Positions 55,001 to 62,673 of a stretch of 64,000 bases of DNA are shown here, piece by piece. The position numbers were made by a program, and so were the translations under genes. Numbering within the stretch: the first letter of the stretch is position 1; each line of letters opens with the position of its first letter. Origin of the DNA: Bacteroidetes bacterium GWF2_38_335. Lineage in GTDB: Bacteria > Bacteroidota > Bacteroidia > Bacteroidales > GWF2-38-335. The DNA lies in the NCBI GenBank assembly GCA_001769535.1, contig MEOH01000002.1:310001-374000 (forward strand). Direction: 5' to 3'. Below the pieces are notes generated by a model, which did not search any database, was not told the DNA's origin, and saw only the letters and a list, made by a program, of their open reading frames with translations.

Positions 55001-56142
55001 GCATAATACTCGGCACGATGAATATCACCAACCTGACTCTGATTTATAGCTGCAGCCATGCATGAACCATGGGTTGCAGGAACAGCTATCCATGCCGGCT
55101 GCGAATTATCATTTCGGGAATAAAGCGGATTACAGGCATCGCACTGGGTGGTAAAATCAGAGTAAAGGTATTTAACAGTAAAAGATCCGGTAGTGTCGGT
55201 GAGATAAACACCGTAATAACTTGCCTGACCAACAGAAGTAATTCCGGTTGTGGAATTGGGAAGCGAATTAACCCTGTAAATGTGAGCCCCTGAAGCTGCA
55301 GCAGCGGTTAAATCAGAAATTGTAAGCCGGTCACCGGCAGTAGAATTCAGTGAAACAATATTGCCTGTCCAGGAAGCCGGATAAAGATAAGCACTCTGGT
55401 CGCCAATGGCAGCACCAGAAACAGCCCATTCGGCAGTAGCATTGTGTGTGCCGTTGTTTCCATTGATTGTTTGGTCATTGATTACATTTCCCGATCCTTC
55501 ATCAAACCTCCAGTATCCGACAAGGGTTGCCCATACAGGATGGGTGTTATCTATTTTTTTGCACATCCAGTCGCGTATCTGAGTTTGAGTCAGGGCTGTT
55601 TTAAAATAACAGATTTCATCAATTCGACCGGTAAAAAAAAACTGATTACTGCGTCTCAGCCGTCCGATGCAAATATCGTAACCATCATTGGAATTAGCAG
55701 TAAGCACATCATTGAGTATTTTGGTACCACAGGCAATTCCATTGATATAAATGGTAGTTTGATTGAGATTTTTCACACAGGCAAAATGTACCCATTTGTT
55801 TATAGGTATTCTTTCGGTTGAAGTAAGATCTTCCCAGGCAACCCCTTCTTTGTTCATGTTAAAGCGGAGGAAGTTGGTCGGACTGATATCGATGTGGATG
55901 TTACATTTTCCGGCATCGGCAACGTTTACCACTTTATCAAAAATTGTGCGATAACCACCCGAGTTGGTTTGGTAAATCCATCCTGAAATTGTAAAATTTT
56001 CCCATCCGGAAAGACTGTTTCCTGCATTTGAGGATATGGTGAAATAATCATTGCCATCGAAGACAGCTGTGCTATTGGATCCCTGACTGATGCCCAGAAA
56101 AAAGGAAAAAACCGGAATAACCAGAAAAAGCTTTTTTATCAT
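52027..56142 (-). CDS. Giant LamG / Ig-repeat protein with T9SS type B (gliding-type) C-terminal domain
   Basis: A secreted or surface protein of 1371 residues. Signal MIKKLFLVIPVFSFFLGISQ. A LamG/concanavalin-like domain (about 24-225: AVFDGNDYFTIS, FTISGWIYQT, GRIDEICYFKTAL, VGYWRFDEGSGN). About 390-455 Ig-like. Four near-identical PKD/Ig-like units (about 455-785; AGSD-x-x-x-x-C, DGSGSxTG, W-x-T-x-DGNIVSG, QxGTYTL). One PKD unit, two SprB-like units (FSYQWSNGSNTQDQSAL, PPYSYLWNNG), further Ig/PKD domains, and a gliding-motility-associated C-terminal domain (YAPDAFTPNNDGINDYF, IYDRWGELVFES, GWDGRIKGGDYAPSGVY). This is the only type B cargo in the window; the others are type A. An adhesive or carbohydrate-binding surface role is inferred. 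Confidence 0.9.
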   Translation of the reverse strand: MIKKLFLVIPVFSFFLGISQGSNSTAVFDGNDYFTISSNAGNSLSGWENFTISGWIYQTNSGGYRTIFDKVVNVADAGKCNIHIDISPTNFLRFNMNKEGVAWEDLTSTERIPINKWVHFACVKNLNQTTIYINGIACGTKILNDVLTANSNDGYDICIGRLRRSNQFFFTGRIDEICYFKTALTQTQIRDWMCKKIDNTHPVWATLVGYWRFDEGSGNVINDQTINGNNGTHNATAEWAVSGAAIGDQSAYLYPASWTGNIVSLNSTAGDRLTISDLTAAAASGAHIYRVNSLPNSTTGITSVGQASYYGVYLTDTTGSFTVKYLYSDFTTQCDACNPLYSRNDNSQPAWIAVPATHGSCMAAAINQSQVGDIHRAEYYASIQNLNIDLGGDQEFCDGGSVNLDGTMVAGATYLWHDASFSPFYTAVSSGTCFVNSYYEGCLVGDTILVTVNPNPVAFAGADQIFDCFTTTLTLDGSGSSSGVGFSYLWTTPDGNIVSGANTTNPVIDQPGVYTLTVSNSTTGCTASDVTDIIQDTGLPTADAGSDLVINCYNPTQTLDGSGSSTGTDITYNWITTDGNIVSGVSGLSPVVDQGGTYTLQVTNQDNGCVATDLVVVTTDLVNPVASAGSDLVLSCTVSSVSPDASGSSAGAGISYQWSTTDGNIVSGQTSQNPEVDQAGTYSLLVTNTVNGCTDSDDISVLEDEDMPVANAGSDMTLDCFVTSVLLNGSGSETGTDISYSWTTNDGNIATGAASLTVEANQPGTYTIHVTDNSNGCVATDNVLVTFVNNLSAAFTIDAPACFDETTTVTYTGNASAIADYFWNFNGADILSGSGDGPYLIQWSAPGYYDIQLTISQNNCVAGPELQPVIYPGPVTTTINGSDMICFGSASGSINLEVSGGTDIFSYQWSNGSNTQDQSALTAGNYQVTITDSNGCVENETFDIAEYPELVLGMNPETWTCIGHTALVHCMVSGGLPPYSYLWNNGNITSSMSVTPTGSTWYSITVTDQAGCIRNSGTMVDVYPALYINVSPEYDSVCPGEPVVIESLGYGGGDGGPYMITIDGEIISFPYTLETDETEIIEITIEDVCGSPQATDQVEIVQVSSPEISISADITGGCEPVEVHFNVNDGDDGYEYEWVLRSGATTYFSHIMNPVFNIDESGDYDVTVNAISDYGCVSVFTDPEMIHVYPKPESRFAPDKQVVSIVHPVVDFYNYSVYSDMNIWSFGDGNTSFLVSPVHEYPLIGKYTVTLEVISEYGCRDTSTTTIWVEDQYTFYAPDAFTPNNDGINDYFFVLGNGIVSEKFNFYIYDRWGELVFESVKYFEDNPELHGWDGRIKGGDYAPSGVYTWLVKFTDEREVQREKAGTVTLLR
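53790..54780 (-). repeat. Four tandem ~248-bp Ig/PKD-like intragenic repeats
   Basis: Four in-frame units of about 84 residues in the 52027-56142 gene, each with AGxD...C, DGSGS or an equivalent, and NIVSG/NIATG motifs. The DNA is similar but not identical between units. Confidence 0.8.
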
Positions 56143-56470
56143 AAAAAGTTAAAGCTTACGTTAACGAATACTATTTATACATAAACGGCTCTAAAAATAA
56201 GATAAAAAAAATTACCAATAATACACATTGGTATAAAAAGTGGGCTGAAAAAGTAAAATTTATTAACAATTTTTCAGCATTGAGATGCAATAAGAGTTGA
56301 CTGAGAGCATCCATTAGTGATTTTCAGGGATTAACACCCATGACTTTTAAATGAAAAACCCTGAAAACCAGACTCTATTTTAGATAAAGCATATCTGATT
56401 TTCAGGGATTTTGAAATACAATGCAGTTTATGAATCTCCAAAAGGAGACTTAAAGCAATTGTATTGTAAT
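56143..56470. other. Intergenic region rich in inverted repeats
   Basis: There is no gene in these 328 bases. Seen here: GCTGAAAAA/TTTTTCAGC (56244-56278); TTTTCAGGG/CCCTGAAAA (56321-56367) with a second direct copy of GATTTTCAGGGATT at 56397-56410; and a long imperfect hairpin at 56415-56465 (AATACAAT with AATTGTATT outside, TCTCC-AAAA-GGAGA at the tip). The last lies just past the stop of the 56471 gene and may act as its terminator. The others lie in the leader or promoter region of the 52027-56142 gene. Confidence 0.6.
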
Positions 56471-56974
56471 TTATAGATAGTTCTTAGCTTTTTCGCTTTG
56501 CTCGGCAATTGCTTTTGCCTGACGGGCAAGATTGCTTTTTGTTTCATTTAGCGCTTTAGCCCCGGTGTTAACACTTTTAATTGCCTTTGGCATTTTAGTT
56601 TTCGGGGTAATATTTTTGGCTGTTGTAGTCATTTCTTCAGTCTTACCGGCAAGATTAATCACCTGTGCCTGGCATTCGCCTGTCCTTTTAGTCATGATTT
56701 CTAGATTATTTTTCAGACTTGCTTTTTTGCCCTCTGTAATGTTGTTTGCATCAGCTTCAAAACTTTTCAGCATTTCATCGACAACTTTAATATCTTCATC
56801 TGCTTTGCAGGTAGTATCATAAAGTTCAAAACACTTGTCGACCCAACCGTCTATCTGGGCTTCGCCAATAGGTTCAGGCTTTACAAGTTTTTCTTTTTCT
56901 TCCTGACCAAATGAAGCAACAGAAAGAAATGTAAGAAAAGCTACAATCATTAAGAATTTGAAAGATTTTTTCAT
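56471..56974 (-). CDS. Small secreted helical protein of unknown function
   Basis: A protein of 167 residues. Signal MKKSFKFLMIVAFLTFLSVASFGQ, so I use the ATG at 56974; a frame opening 12 codons earlier has an unlikely N-terminus (MKKINFNLIFRN). The mature protein is rich in Lys, Glu, Ala and Thr and mostly helical, with WVDKCFELYDTTCKADEDIK (two Cys), then long amphipathic helices (VVDEMLKSFEADANN, LKNNLEIMTKRTGECQ, ALNETKSNLARQAKAIAEQSEKAKNYL). It is probably periplasmic and possibly coiled-coil. I do not recognise the family. It is isolated, divergent from rplS. Confidence 0.72.
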   Translation of the reverse strand: MKKSFKFLMIVAFLTFLSVASFGQEEKEKLVKPEPIGEAQIDGWVDKCFELYDTTCKADEDIKVVDEMLKSFEADANNITEGKKASLKNNLEIMTKRTGECQAQVINLAGKTEEMTTTAKNITPKTKMPKAIKSVNTGAKALNETKSNLARQAKAIAEQSEKAKNYL

Positions 56975-57136
56975 ATTTCTGAATATTAGATTAAAATTTA
57001 TTTTTTTCAAGAGTAAAAGTAAGTCATTTTTTAAATATCACCCTTAAAAATCTGTTAATTTTCTTTCAAGTTCACAGGTAATTAGCTAATAGTAATTTTT
57101 TTTGTCAATAAATTATTACATATAAAAAAAAAGTTA

Positions 57137-57144
57137 TACATTTG
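57137..57144 (+). promoter_or_regulatory. -7 box of rplS
   Basis: TACATTTG is an exact Bacteroidota -7 match 44 bases before the ATG of rplS. No TTG is seen at the usual spacing upstream. Confidence 0.5.
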
Positions 57145-57188
57145 CACCTCTGAAATTTTGAATGTAAACATTTTAAAGAAATTTAGTG

Positions 57189-57536
57189 ATGGACTTAATA
57201 AAAGCAGTTGAACAGGATTTTGCAACAATGCCTAGCTATCCTGACTTTAAAGCGGGAGATACCATATCTGTCAATTATAAAATCAAAGAAGGAAACAAGG
57301 AAAGAATCCAGCAGTTTAGAGGCGTTGTGTTGCAGCGCAGGGGAAGTGGACATACCCAAACTTTCACAGTTAGAAAAATGTCGGGTGGTGTTGGTGTTGA
57401 AAGGATTTTCCCATTGGTTTCACCGGCCATTGACAGTATCGAAGTAAATAAACACGGTAACGTTCGCAGGGCTAGAATATTCTACCTGAGAGGATTAACC
57501 GGTAAAAAAGCAAGGATTAAAGAAAAGAGATATTAA
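57189..57536 (+). CDS. rplS: Ribosomal protein L19
   Basis: A 50S subunit protein of 115 residues at the 30S-50S interface. The sequence [65 protein letters not shown] and [22 protein letters not shown] is typical L19. I start at ATG 57189; a GTG codon just before it could also be read. It has its own -7 box and terminator and is not next to trmD or other ribosomal genes here. Confidence 0.98.
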   Translation: MDLIKAVEQDFATMPSYPDFKAGDTISVNYKIKEGNKERIQQFRGVVLQRRGSGHTQTFTVRKMSGGVGVERIFPLVSPAIDSIEVNKHGNVRRARIFYLRGLTGKKARIKEKRY

Positions 57537-57544
57537 TATCGATC

Positions 57545-57570
57545 AAAACCCGCTTTTGGCGGGTTTTTTT
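57545..57570 (+). terminator. Intrinsic terminator of rplS
   Basis: AAAACCCGC, a TTTTG loop and GCGGG are followed by TTTTTTT, 8 bases after the stop codon. In the other direction the T-tract is short (four T), so it may only weakly stop the convergent 57576-59663 transcript. Confidence 0.88.
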
Positions 57571-57575
57571 ATGTC

Positions 57576-59663
57576 CTATTTGCTGATAATCACAAACTCG
57601 GTTCTTCTGTTTTTGGCTCTGCCCTCCTCTGTTTCGTTTGATGCGATGGGTTTTGTTTCTCCAAACCCCTTATGCTGCATTCGGTCAAGTGAAATTCCCA
57701 TAAGCACCAGATAGTCATGAACAGCCTTGGCTCTTCGAATCGACAAATCCAAATTTGTTGCATCATCTCCTTCATTGTCGGTATGGCCTCTGATTTCAAT
57801 TTTAAGTTTCGGATTTTCTTCAAGGAATTTGATAAAATTATCAAGAATGATCAAACTTGACCTGTCAAATAAAGCAGAAGCTGTTTCAAAATTGATGTCT
57901 TTAATTTCAACAGTCTTTCCGGGTTCGATTGGTTTAACTTCAAAATCTATTTTGACGGGCTTATCAAATTTTTCTTCGGATGGCTTAATATACTGAGAAG
58001 TAAATGTATAGTCCTTTTTCTTGACGGTCATCAGAAATTCCTCATCCGGTTCGGCGGCAACGGCAATGGCATATTTACCGGTTTTTTTGTCAACCATACC
58101 TTCGGTTACTTTTGATGTTTTGGCACTGGTAATTTCAACTTTTGCATCTTTCAGTTCAACTCCTTTATCATCGAGGAGCTGACCTTTTGCAAAAATTACT
58201 TTTTTCGGCCGGGCATCTTCATACAGATCGAAGCCATAAATATCCCATCCACCTGTGCCTTCAAGTTTTGTGGAGGAAAAATATGCCTTTTTACCATCGG
58301 TACTCACAATAAAACCCAGATCGTCTTCGGCACTGTTTATGGGATAACCTATATTTCGTGGCTCACTCCATCTGCCCTCCTTTTGCTTTGAGAAGTAGAT
58401 ATCAAATCCCCCGATTCCCTTTTTGCCATCTGATGAAAAATAAAGAGTCTGGCTGTCGGAATGTATAAATGGCGATTTTTCGTTTCCTGCTGTATTAATG
58501 GTCGGACCAAGATTTTGTGCCCTGCCCCATTTTCCGGTTTCATCGCGGACCGATCTCCAGATATCACAGTTTTGAACTTCGGTATCAAAATCTATATTTC
58601 CCGGTCGCACACTGGCAAAATACAGAACCTTGCCATCGGCTGATATGGATGGCTGGCTTTCCCATGAATTGACGCCATTAACATTCGGACCAAGATTTTT
58701 CAGGGGACTCCATTCACCGTCAATAAATTCAGAGACATAGATATCACAATTGGTATAACCATCCCTGGTATCCTGGCACATGGTCACGTACAACTCACGG
58801 TTATCAATGGATATTGTAACAGCTCCCTGCTTTCCAGCCGATTTAAAATCATTGAAAGGAAGCGGCATGGGTTGGCCGGCAAGAAATTCTTCATTGGGAT
58901 CACCCACCGGACTTTTTCTCTGAGAAAAGGTAAACTCTTCAATAAAATCGCCTCCCACATGGGTAGTCATCCCGGTTTTATAATATCGATGGGTAAAAAA
59001 AGCATATTCACCGTCAGGGGATATCAAAGGAAGAAACTCATCTTCTTTGGAACAAACACCTTTCAGGGGAACCGGATTAAAAGGTACGGGATTGTTAAGC
59101 AGGTCTTCATACATAATGCATTGCCTGTATTTTTTTTCTGCTATATCTGTTTTAACCTGAGTACCCTTATTTTTTTCAATGAACACTTTTAAATATTCGG
59201 CTGCTTTTTTATAATCGTCTTCGCCATAGAAATACTCTCCGAGATAATTATACGAAGAGTAATCCATATATGATGGACAAAGTCCAATAACCATCAGATA
59301 GCTTTTTTTAGCTCTTGTAAAATATCCCGACATGCGGTTTGCTTCCATTTCGTCGGTGCTCATTTGCGCTTTCAATGCCTTTTGCCAGAAAATATCCCCC
59401 AGCACATAATGAGCTTCATAGAATTTCGGAGCAATCTCAAGGGCCTCATTTAAAAATTTTATGGCATCCCGTTCTTTTGTTTCCGCTTTGCCTGTTTTAA
59501 GTGTAACGAGTGCCTGATCAAACAACCCCAATGCTTTTTTATTTTTGGTGACAGGACATTCCTCTTCCTGTGCCGGTAATATAGCCGCACTAAAAACAAA
59601 CACAAGCAAAAGAAACTTTTGCTTGTGTTCTTTCAATAATTTATTTAATAACAGTAATTTCAA
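57576..59663 (-). CDS. PorE-like TPR / beta-propeller / OmpA protein
   Basis: An envelope protein of 695 residues. Signal (…FLLLVFVFSAAILPAQ). About 40-190: TPR-like helices (DAIKFLNEALEIAPKFYEAHYVLGDI, YKKAAEYLKVFIEKNKG). About 200-500: PD40/WD40-like propeller blades (LISPDGEYAFFTHR, SISADGKVLYFASVRPG, SDSQTLYFSSDGKKGIGGFDIYFS, STDGKKAYFSS). About 505-590: a carboxypeptidase-regulatory-like beta domain (AKGQLLDDKGVELKDAKVEI). About 595-695: an OmpA peptidoglycan-binding domain (IEIRGHTDNEGDD, LSIRRAKAVHDYL, KNRRTEFVI). This is the order described for PorE of the Porphyromonas T9SS, so a cell-wall link for type IX secretion is a reasonable inference. The start is TTG (59663 or 59636); no ATG precedes the signal peptide. 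It lies 2 bases after the AsmA-like gene. Confidence 0.85.
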   Translation of the reverse strand: MKLLLLNKLLKEHKQKFLLLVFVFSAAILPAQEEECPVTKNKKALGLFDQALVTLKTGKAETKERDAIKFLNEALEIAPKFYEAHYVLGDIFWQKALKAQMSTDEMEANRMSGYFTRAKKSYLMVIGLCPSYMDYSSYNYLGEYFYGEDDYKKAAEYLKVFIEKNKGTQVKTDIAEKKYRQCIMYEDLLNNPVPFNPVPLKGVCSKEDEFLPLISPDGEYAFFTHRYYKTGMTTHVGGDFIEEFTFSQRKSPVGDPNEEFLAGQPMPLPFNDFKSAGKQGAVTISIDNRELYVTMCQDTRDGYTNCDIYVSEFIDGEWSPLKNLGPNVNGVNSWESQPSISADGKVLYFASVRPGNIDFDTEVQNCDIWRSVRDETGKWGRAQNLGPTINTAGNEKSPFIHSDSQTLYFSSDGKKGIGGFDIYFSKQKEGRWSEPRNIGYPINSAEDDLGFIVSTDGKKAYFSSTKLEGTGGWDIYGFDLYEDARPKKVIFAKGQLLDDKGVELKDAKVEITSAKTSKVTEGMVDKKTGKYAIAVAAEPDEEFLMTVKKKDYTFTSQYIKPSEEKFDKPVKIDFEVKPIEPGKTVEIKDINFETASALFDRSSLIILDNFIKFLEENPKLKIEIRGHTDNEGDDATNLDLSIRRAKAVHDYLVLMGISLDRMQHKGFGETKPIASNETEEGRAKNRRTEFVIISK

Positions 59664-59665
59664 TA

Positions 59666-62536
59666 TTAACTGGCTTTTGCTTTTTGTATAAGCGCATCAC
59701 CTTCCTGTTTAGCTTTTGCCTTAACATTATCAGATTCAGTCTTTGCCTTAGTAACGGTTGCTGCAGCCTGTTTATTGCCTTCATCCTCTACCTGCTTAGC
59801 CTTTTTATCGCCCTCTTTTACAAGCTTTTCACCGGCTTCCTGGGCAATTTTCTTTTTCACGGGATTATTTCCGGCTTCTTTAATCAGCTTATCAGACTGG
59901 GCTTTGGCTTCAGATCTTATTTTATCAGCAGACTGTTTGGCAGTTGTCTTAATCTGGGTTGCTGTTTTTTCTGCCGCGCTCACAAGTTGTGCAGCTTTCT
60001 TTTCGGCTTCAGCGTATAGTTTAGCCGCTTGTTCCTCGGCTTTTTTAATGGCTTCGGCTTTGGCTTTATCCACTTCCTCATTTACCCTGTCCATAACCTG
60101 ATCTTTGATATTGTCAAGCGCATCGGCTGCCTGTTCTTTAAGATCCAGGGATATCTTTGGATTGGTGATGGTTCCGCTAATTATCGCGTTAACATCTATG
60201 ATGTCATTCATTGGAATTTCCACTCCTTCGCTCTTGGCTTTGGCAAAAAGATCGTTCAGCACATCATTAGCTGCACCGCCAAAATCTTTACGCGGAATTG
60301 AAAACTTCATCATATAGGCCAGAGACTGGTCGATACCCTGTTTACCCTGGATAAGTGTTTTTGTTCCGCCTACCTTTGTTTCAAATGGCTGAACTGAAAT
60401 ATTACCATCTGTCACTGTAAAGGCAAGTTTTACATCATCAAGCTTGATGATTTTAAATTTGTCGCTTTTGAGCAAATTTCCGATTTTACTGAACAGATCG
60501 GAGTTGTTGATCTGGATATTTTTAGTGGCCATGCTGCCTGATGCATTAACCGTTTTCATATCAGGCGCCATGGTATTGTCCAGAGAACAGGTCAGTTTAT
60601 CAACAGAAGCTGAGAATTTACCCGAACAGTTTTTTGCGATCGGCACCAATTCCTTAATAATTGCCACAGCATCGGTTGTTTTCTGGATGTCAAAATTGGT
60701 GATGTTCATGCCGAAATCAATGACCGGCTTGGTAACATCAGGTGTTGAATAACTTCCGAAAAGTTTCATTGAACCATCGAGCAGATTCATGGTAAGGTCG
60801 TTCAGACTCAGTTTACTGTCTTTCAGACTGATTCCGCCTTTAACGTCTTTTATCTCCATTTTTTCGTAGAGAATTTTTGTAATGGTTGAGTTCAAAACAA
60901 AATCAATATTACCCGGAACAGCAAAAGCGGTGGTTGGTTCACTTGAATTGGTTTCGGCTGCAGCAGTTTCTGAAGTTCCGGATGAGGTCATAAACTCATT
61001 CAAATCAAGAACTTCGGAATTAAATGTAAAGTTTCCGAGTAAGGTTTCGCCTTTAAAAGCATAGGCGAGGAAATTCTCGATTTTTCCGGATAAATGCAGA
61101 TCGCTCTTGCCCATGATGGCGTCAAAAGCGCTCAAATTAAAGTATTGGGGAGAGACTTCTATGCTTGTTTTACTGATCTTGATACCTTGGGGCAGATCCT
61201 CACTTTTGTATTCAAAGTTTGCCACATCAATAATTCCTTTAGAAAGAAACTCTTCATATTTTTCATTGTCAATGGAAGACATTCTGCCATTAAACTCAAC
61301 ATCAGCTTTCACATTTCCAACCATGGCCATGTCAGTCTGAACAACATCCTTCAGATTTGCCAGATCCATAGCACCTTTAAGCCAGCCTTCAAGCTGGGGA
61401 TCGCTGACCGGAGTCATGACCAGCAGTCGGGCATCAATCGGGCTGCCTGCAAAGTCAACATGCATTTTCTTAAGGTCAACGACAGTGTGATCTTCAACGC
61501 CATCAGAGTTTTTAACACTCAGGTCAACATTAATATTATTGGCTGCACCCGGAAGATCAGGATACTTAAACATGCCCTGATCAATTTTCAGGTCAAGATT
61601 AAAGCCCGGCATGGTATTGTCACTGTATAGACCTTTAACACTGCCGCTGAACTCAAGTTTCCCGGCTGTCTGCAAACTTTCAAAATCGTTCATATACAAT
61701 GCCGGAACCATGGACAGGAAGTTTTTGAAATCATTTTTCTTCACATTAAAAGCAAGGTCCATATCATAGCCATTGTCGGGCATTGCAAAAAATCCGTTCA
61801 CCCCAAATTCAAGTTTATTAAGGGCAAGGTCGGTTTCTTTGAAAGTAAATTTAAAAGCAGCCAGATCAGCATCAATGTCACCGGCAATTTTCAGAGCTGC
61901 TTCATTAACATAGCGCATTCCTCCATAATCCATGGTCATCTTATCTGCGTTTGCCGCGATGTTTAGAGTTGTGATGTCTTCGACCATATCTCCGGCAAGT
62001 TTCAGTTCAAAGCCATCAAGCTGCATAAAATAATCCAGGGATTTATCATCATAAACTATTTTACCACCGTGAATCTCAACATTATCCAGGCGCATGGCAA
62101 AATTTGATTCTTCCTCATCGGGTCTTTCCTCAGCCGGTTTGGCAATATCCCAGTTGGCTTTGCCATTGGCCAGAACTTTGGCCAGGACAATGGGGTTGTT
62201 AAGAACAACCGATTGAATTTTAATATTGTCGCCCATCACACTGAAAACATCAAGTTTCAATTCAAGATTTTCAATATAGGCAAGTGTATCACCTTCAAAT
62301 TCATTGATTCCCACAACCACTAGGTCGTGTAATACGAATTTGAGATCGGGAAAAGTCGAAAAGATTGTCAGGTCAAAGTCACCGAAATCAACCTTTGCAT
62401 TGAGGTTGTTATTGATTTCCTCTTTAGTCATTTCAATGATTTTGCCTTTAAAAATAAAGGGCGTTGCAATGATCAGAGCAATCAGGACAAACAGTACAAT
62501 AACGAACCATTTCAGAATTTTTTTAAATCTTTTCAT
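59666..62536 (-). CDS. AsmA-family protein with Ala/Lys-rich coiled-coil tail
   Basis: A protein of 956 residues with one N-terminal TM helix (about 10-30, WFVIVLFVLIALIIATPFIF). The AsmA-type start INNNLNAKVDFGDFDLTIFSTFPDL and the repeats of short beta segments (LKLDVFSVMGDNIKIQSVVLNNP, DLALNKLEFGVNGFFAM, LDLKIDQGMFKYPDLPG) run through to about 815. AsmA/TAM-like proteins help outer-membrane lipid and protein assembly. The last ~140 residues are a charged, Ala/Lys-rich coiled coil (KAEEQAAKLYAEAEKKAA, KTAKQSADKIRSEAK-like heptads), an addition not typical of AsmA proteins. It is probably co-transcribed with the PorE-like gene downstream. Confidence 0.85.
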   Translation of the reverse strand: MKRFKKILKWFVIVLFVLIALIIATPFIFKGKIIEMTKEEINNNLNAKVDFGDFDLTIFSTFPDLKFVLHDLVVVGINEFEGDTLAYIENLELKLDVFSVMGDNIKIQSVVLNNPIVLAKVLANGKANWDIAKPAEERPDEEESNFAMRLDNVEIHGGKIVYDDKSLDYFMQLDGFELKLAGDMVEDITTLNIAANADKMTMDYGGMRYVNEAALKIAGDIDADLAAFKFTFKETDLALNKLEFGVNGFFAMPDNGYDMDLAFNVKKNDFKNFLSMVPALYMNDFESLQTAGKLEFSGSVKGLYSDNTMPGFNLDLKIDQGMFKYPDLPGAANNINVDLSVKNSDGVEDHTVVDLKKMHVDFAGSPIDARLLVMTPVSDPQLEGWLKGAMDLANLKDVVQTDMAMVGNVKADVEFNGRMSSIDNEKYEEFLSKGIIDVANFEYKSEDLPQGIKISKTSIEVSPQYFNLSAFDAIMGKSDLHLSGKIENFLAYAFKGETLLGNFTFNSEVLDLNEFMTSSGTSETAAAETNSSEPTTAFAVPGNIDFVLNSTITKILYEKMEIKDVKGGISLKDSKLSLNDLTMNLLDGSMKLFGSYSTPDVTKPVIDFGMNITNFDIQKTTDAVAIIKELVPIAKNCSGKFSASVDKLTCSLDNTMAPDMKTVNASGSMATKNIQINNSDLFSKIGNLLKSDKFKIIKLDDVKLAFTVTDGNISVQPFETKVGGTKTLIQGKQGIDQSLAYMMKFSIPRKDFGGAANDVLNDLFAKAKSEGVEIPMNDIIDVNAIISGTITNPKISLDLKEQAADALDNIKDQVMDRVNEEVDKAKAEAIKKAEEQAAKLYAEAEKKAAQLVSAAEKTATQIKTTAKQSADKIRSEAKAQSDKLIKEAGNNPVKKKIAQEAGEKLVKEGDKKAKQVEDEGNKQAAATVTKAKTESDNVKAKAKQEGDALIQKAKAS

Positions 62537-62623
62537 TTTTTCCGGTTTTTACAAATTACTAAAAAATAAGGTATAAAAATAATGCTAAATTCTTAAAACA
62601 ATATTAAATGGCTGATTATTTTT

Positions 62624-62655
62624 CATAAAAAAAGGCGCAAAATTGCGCCCTTTTA
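62624..62655 (-). terminator. Intrinsic terminator of C69 peptidase gene
   Basis: On the minus strand GGGCGCAA, a short loop and TTGCGCC are followed by TTTTTTT, about 25 bases past the stop at 62674. Confidence 0.85.
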
Positions 62656-62673
62656 AAGATATTCGTATGTATT

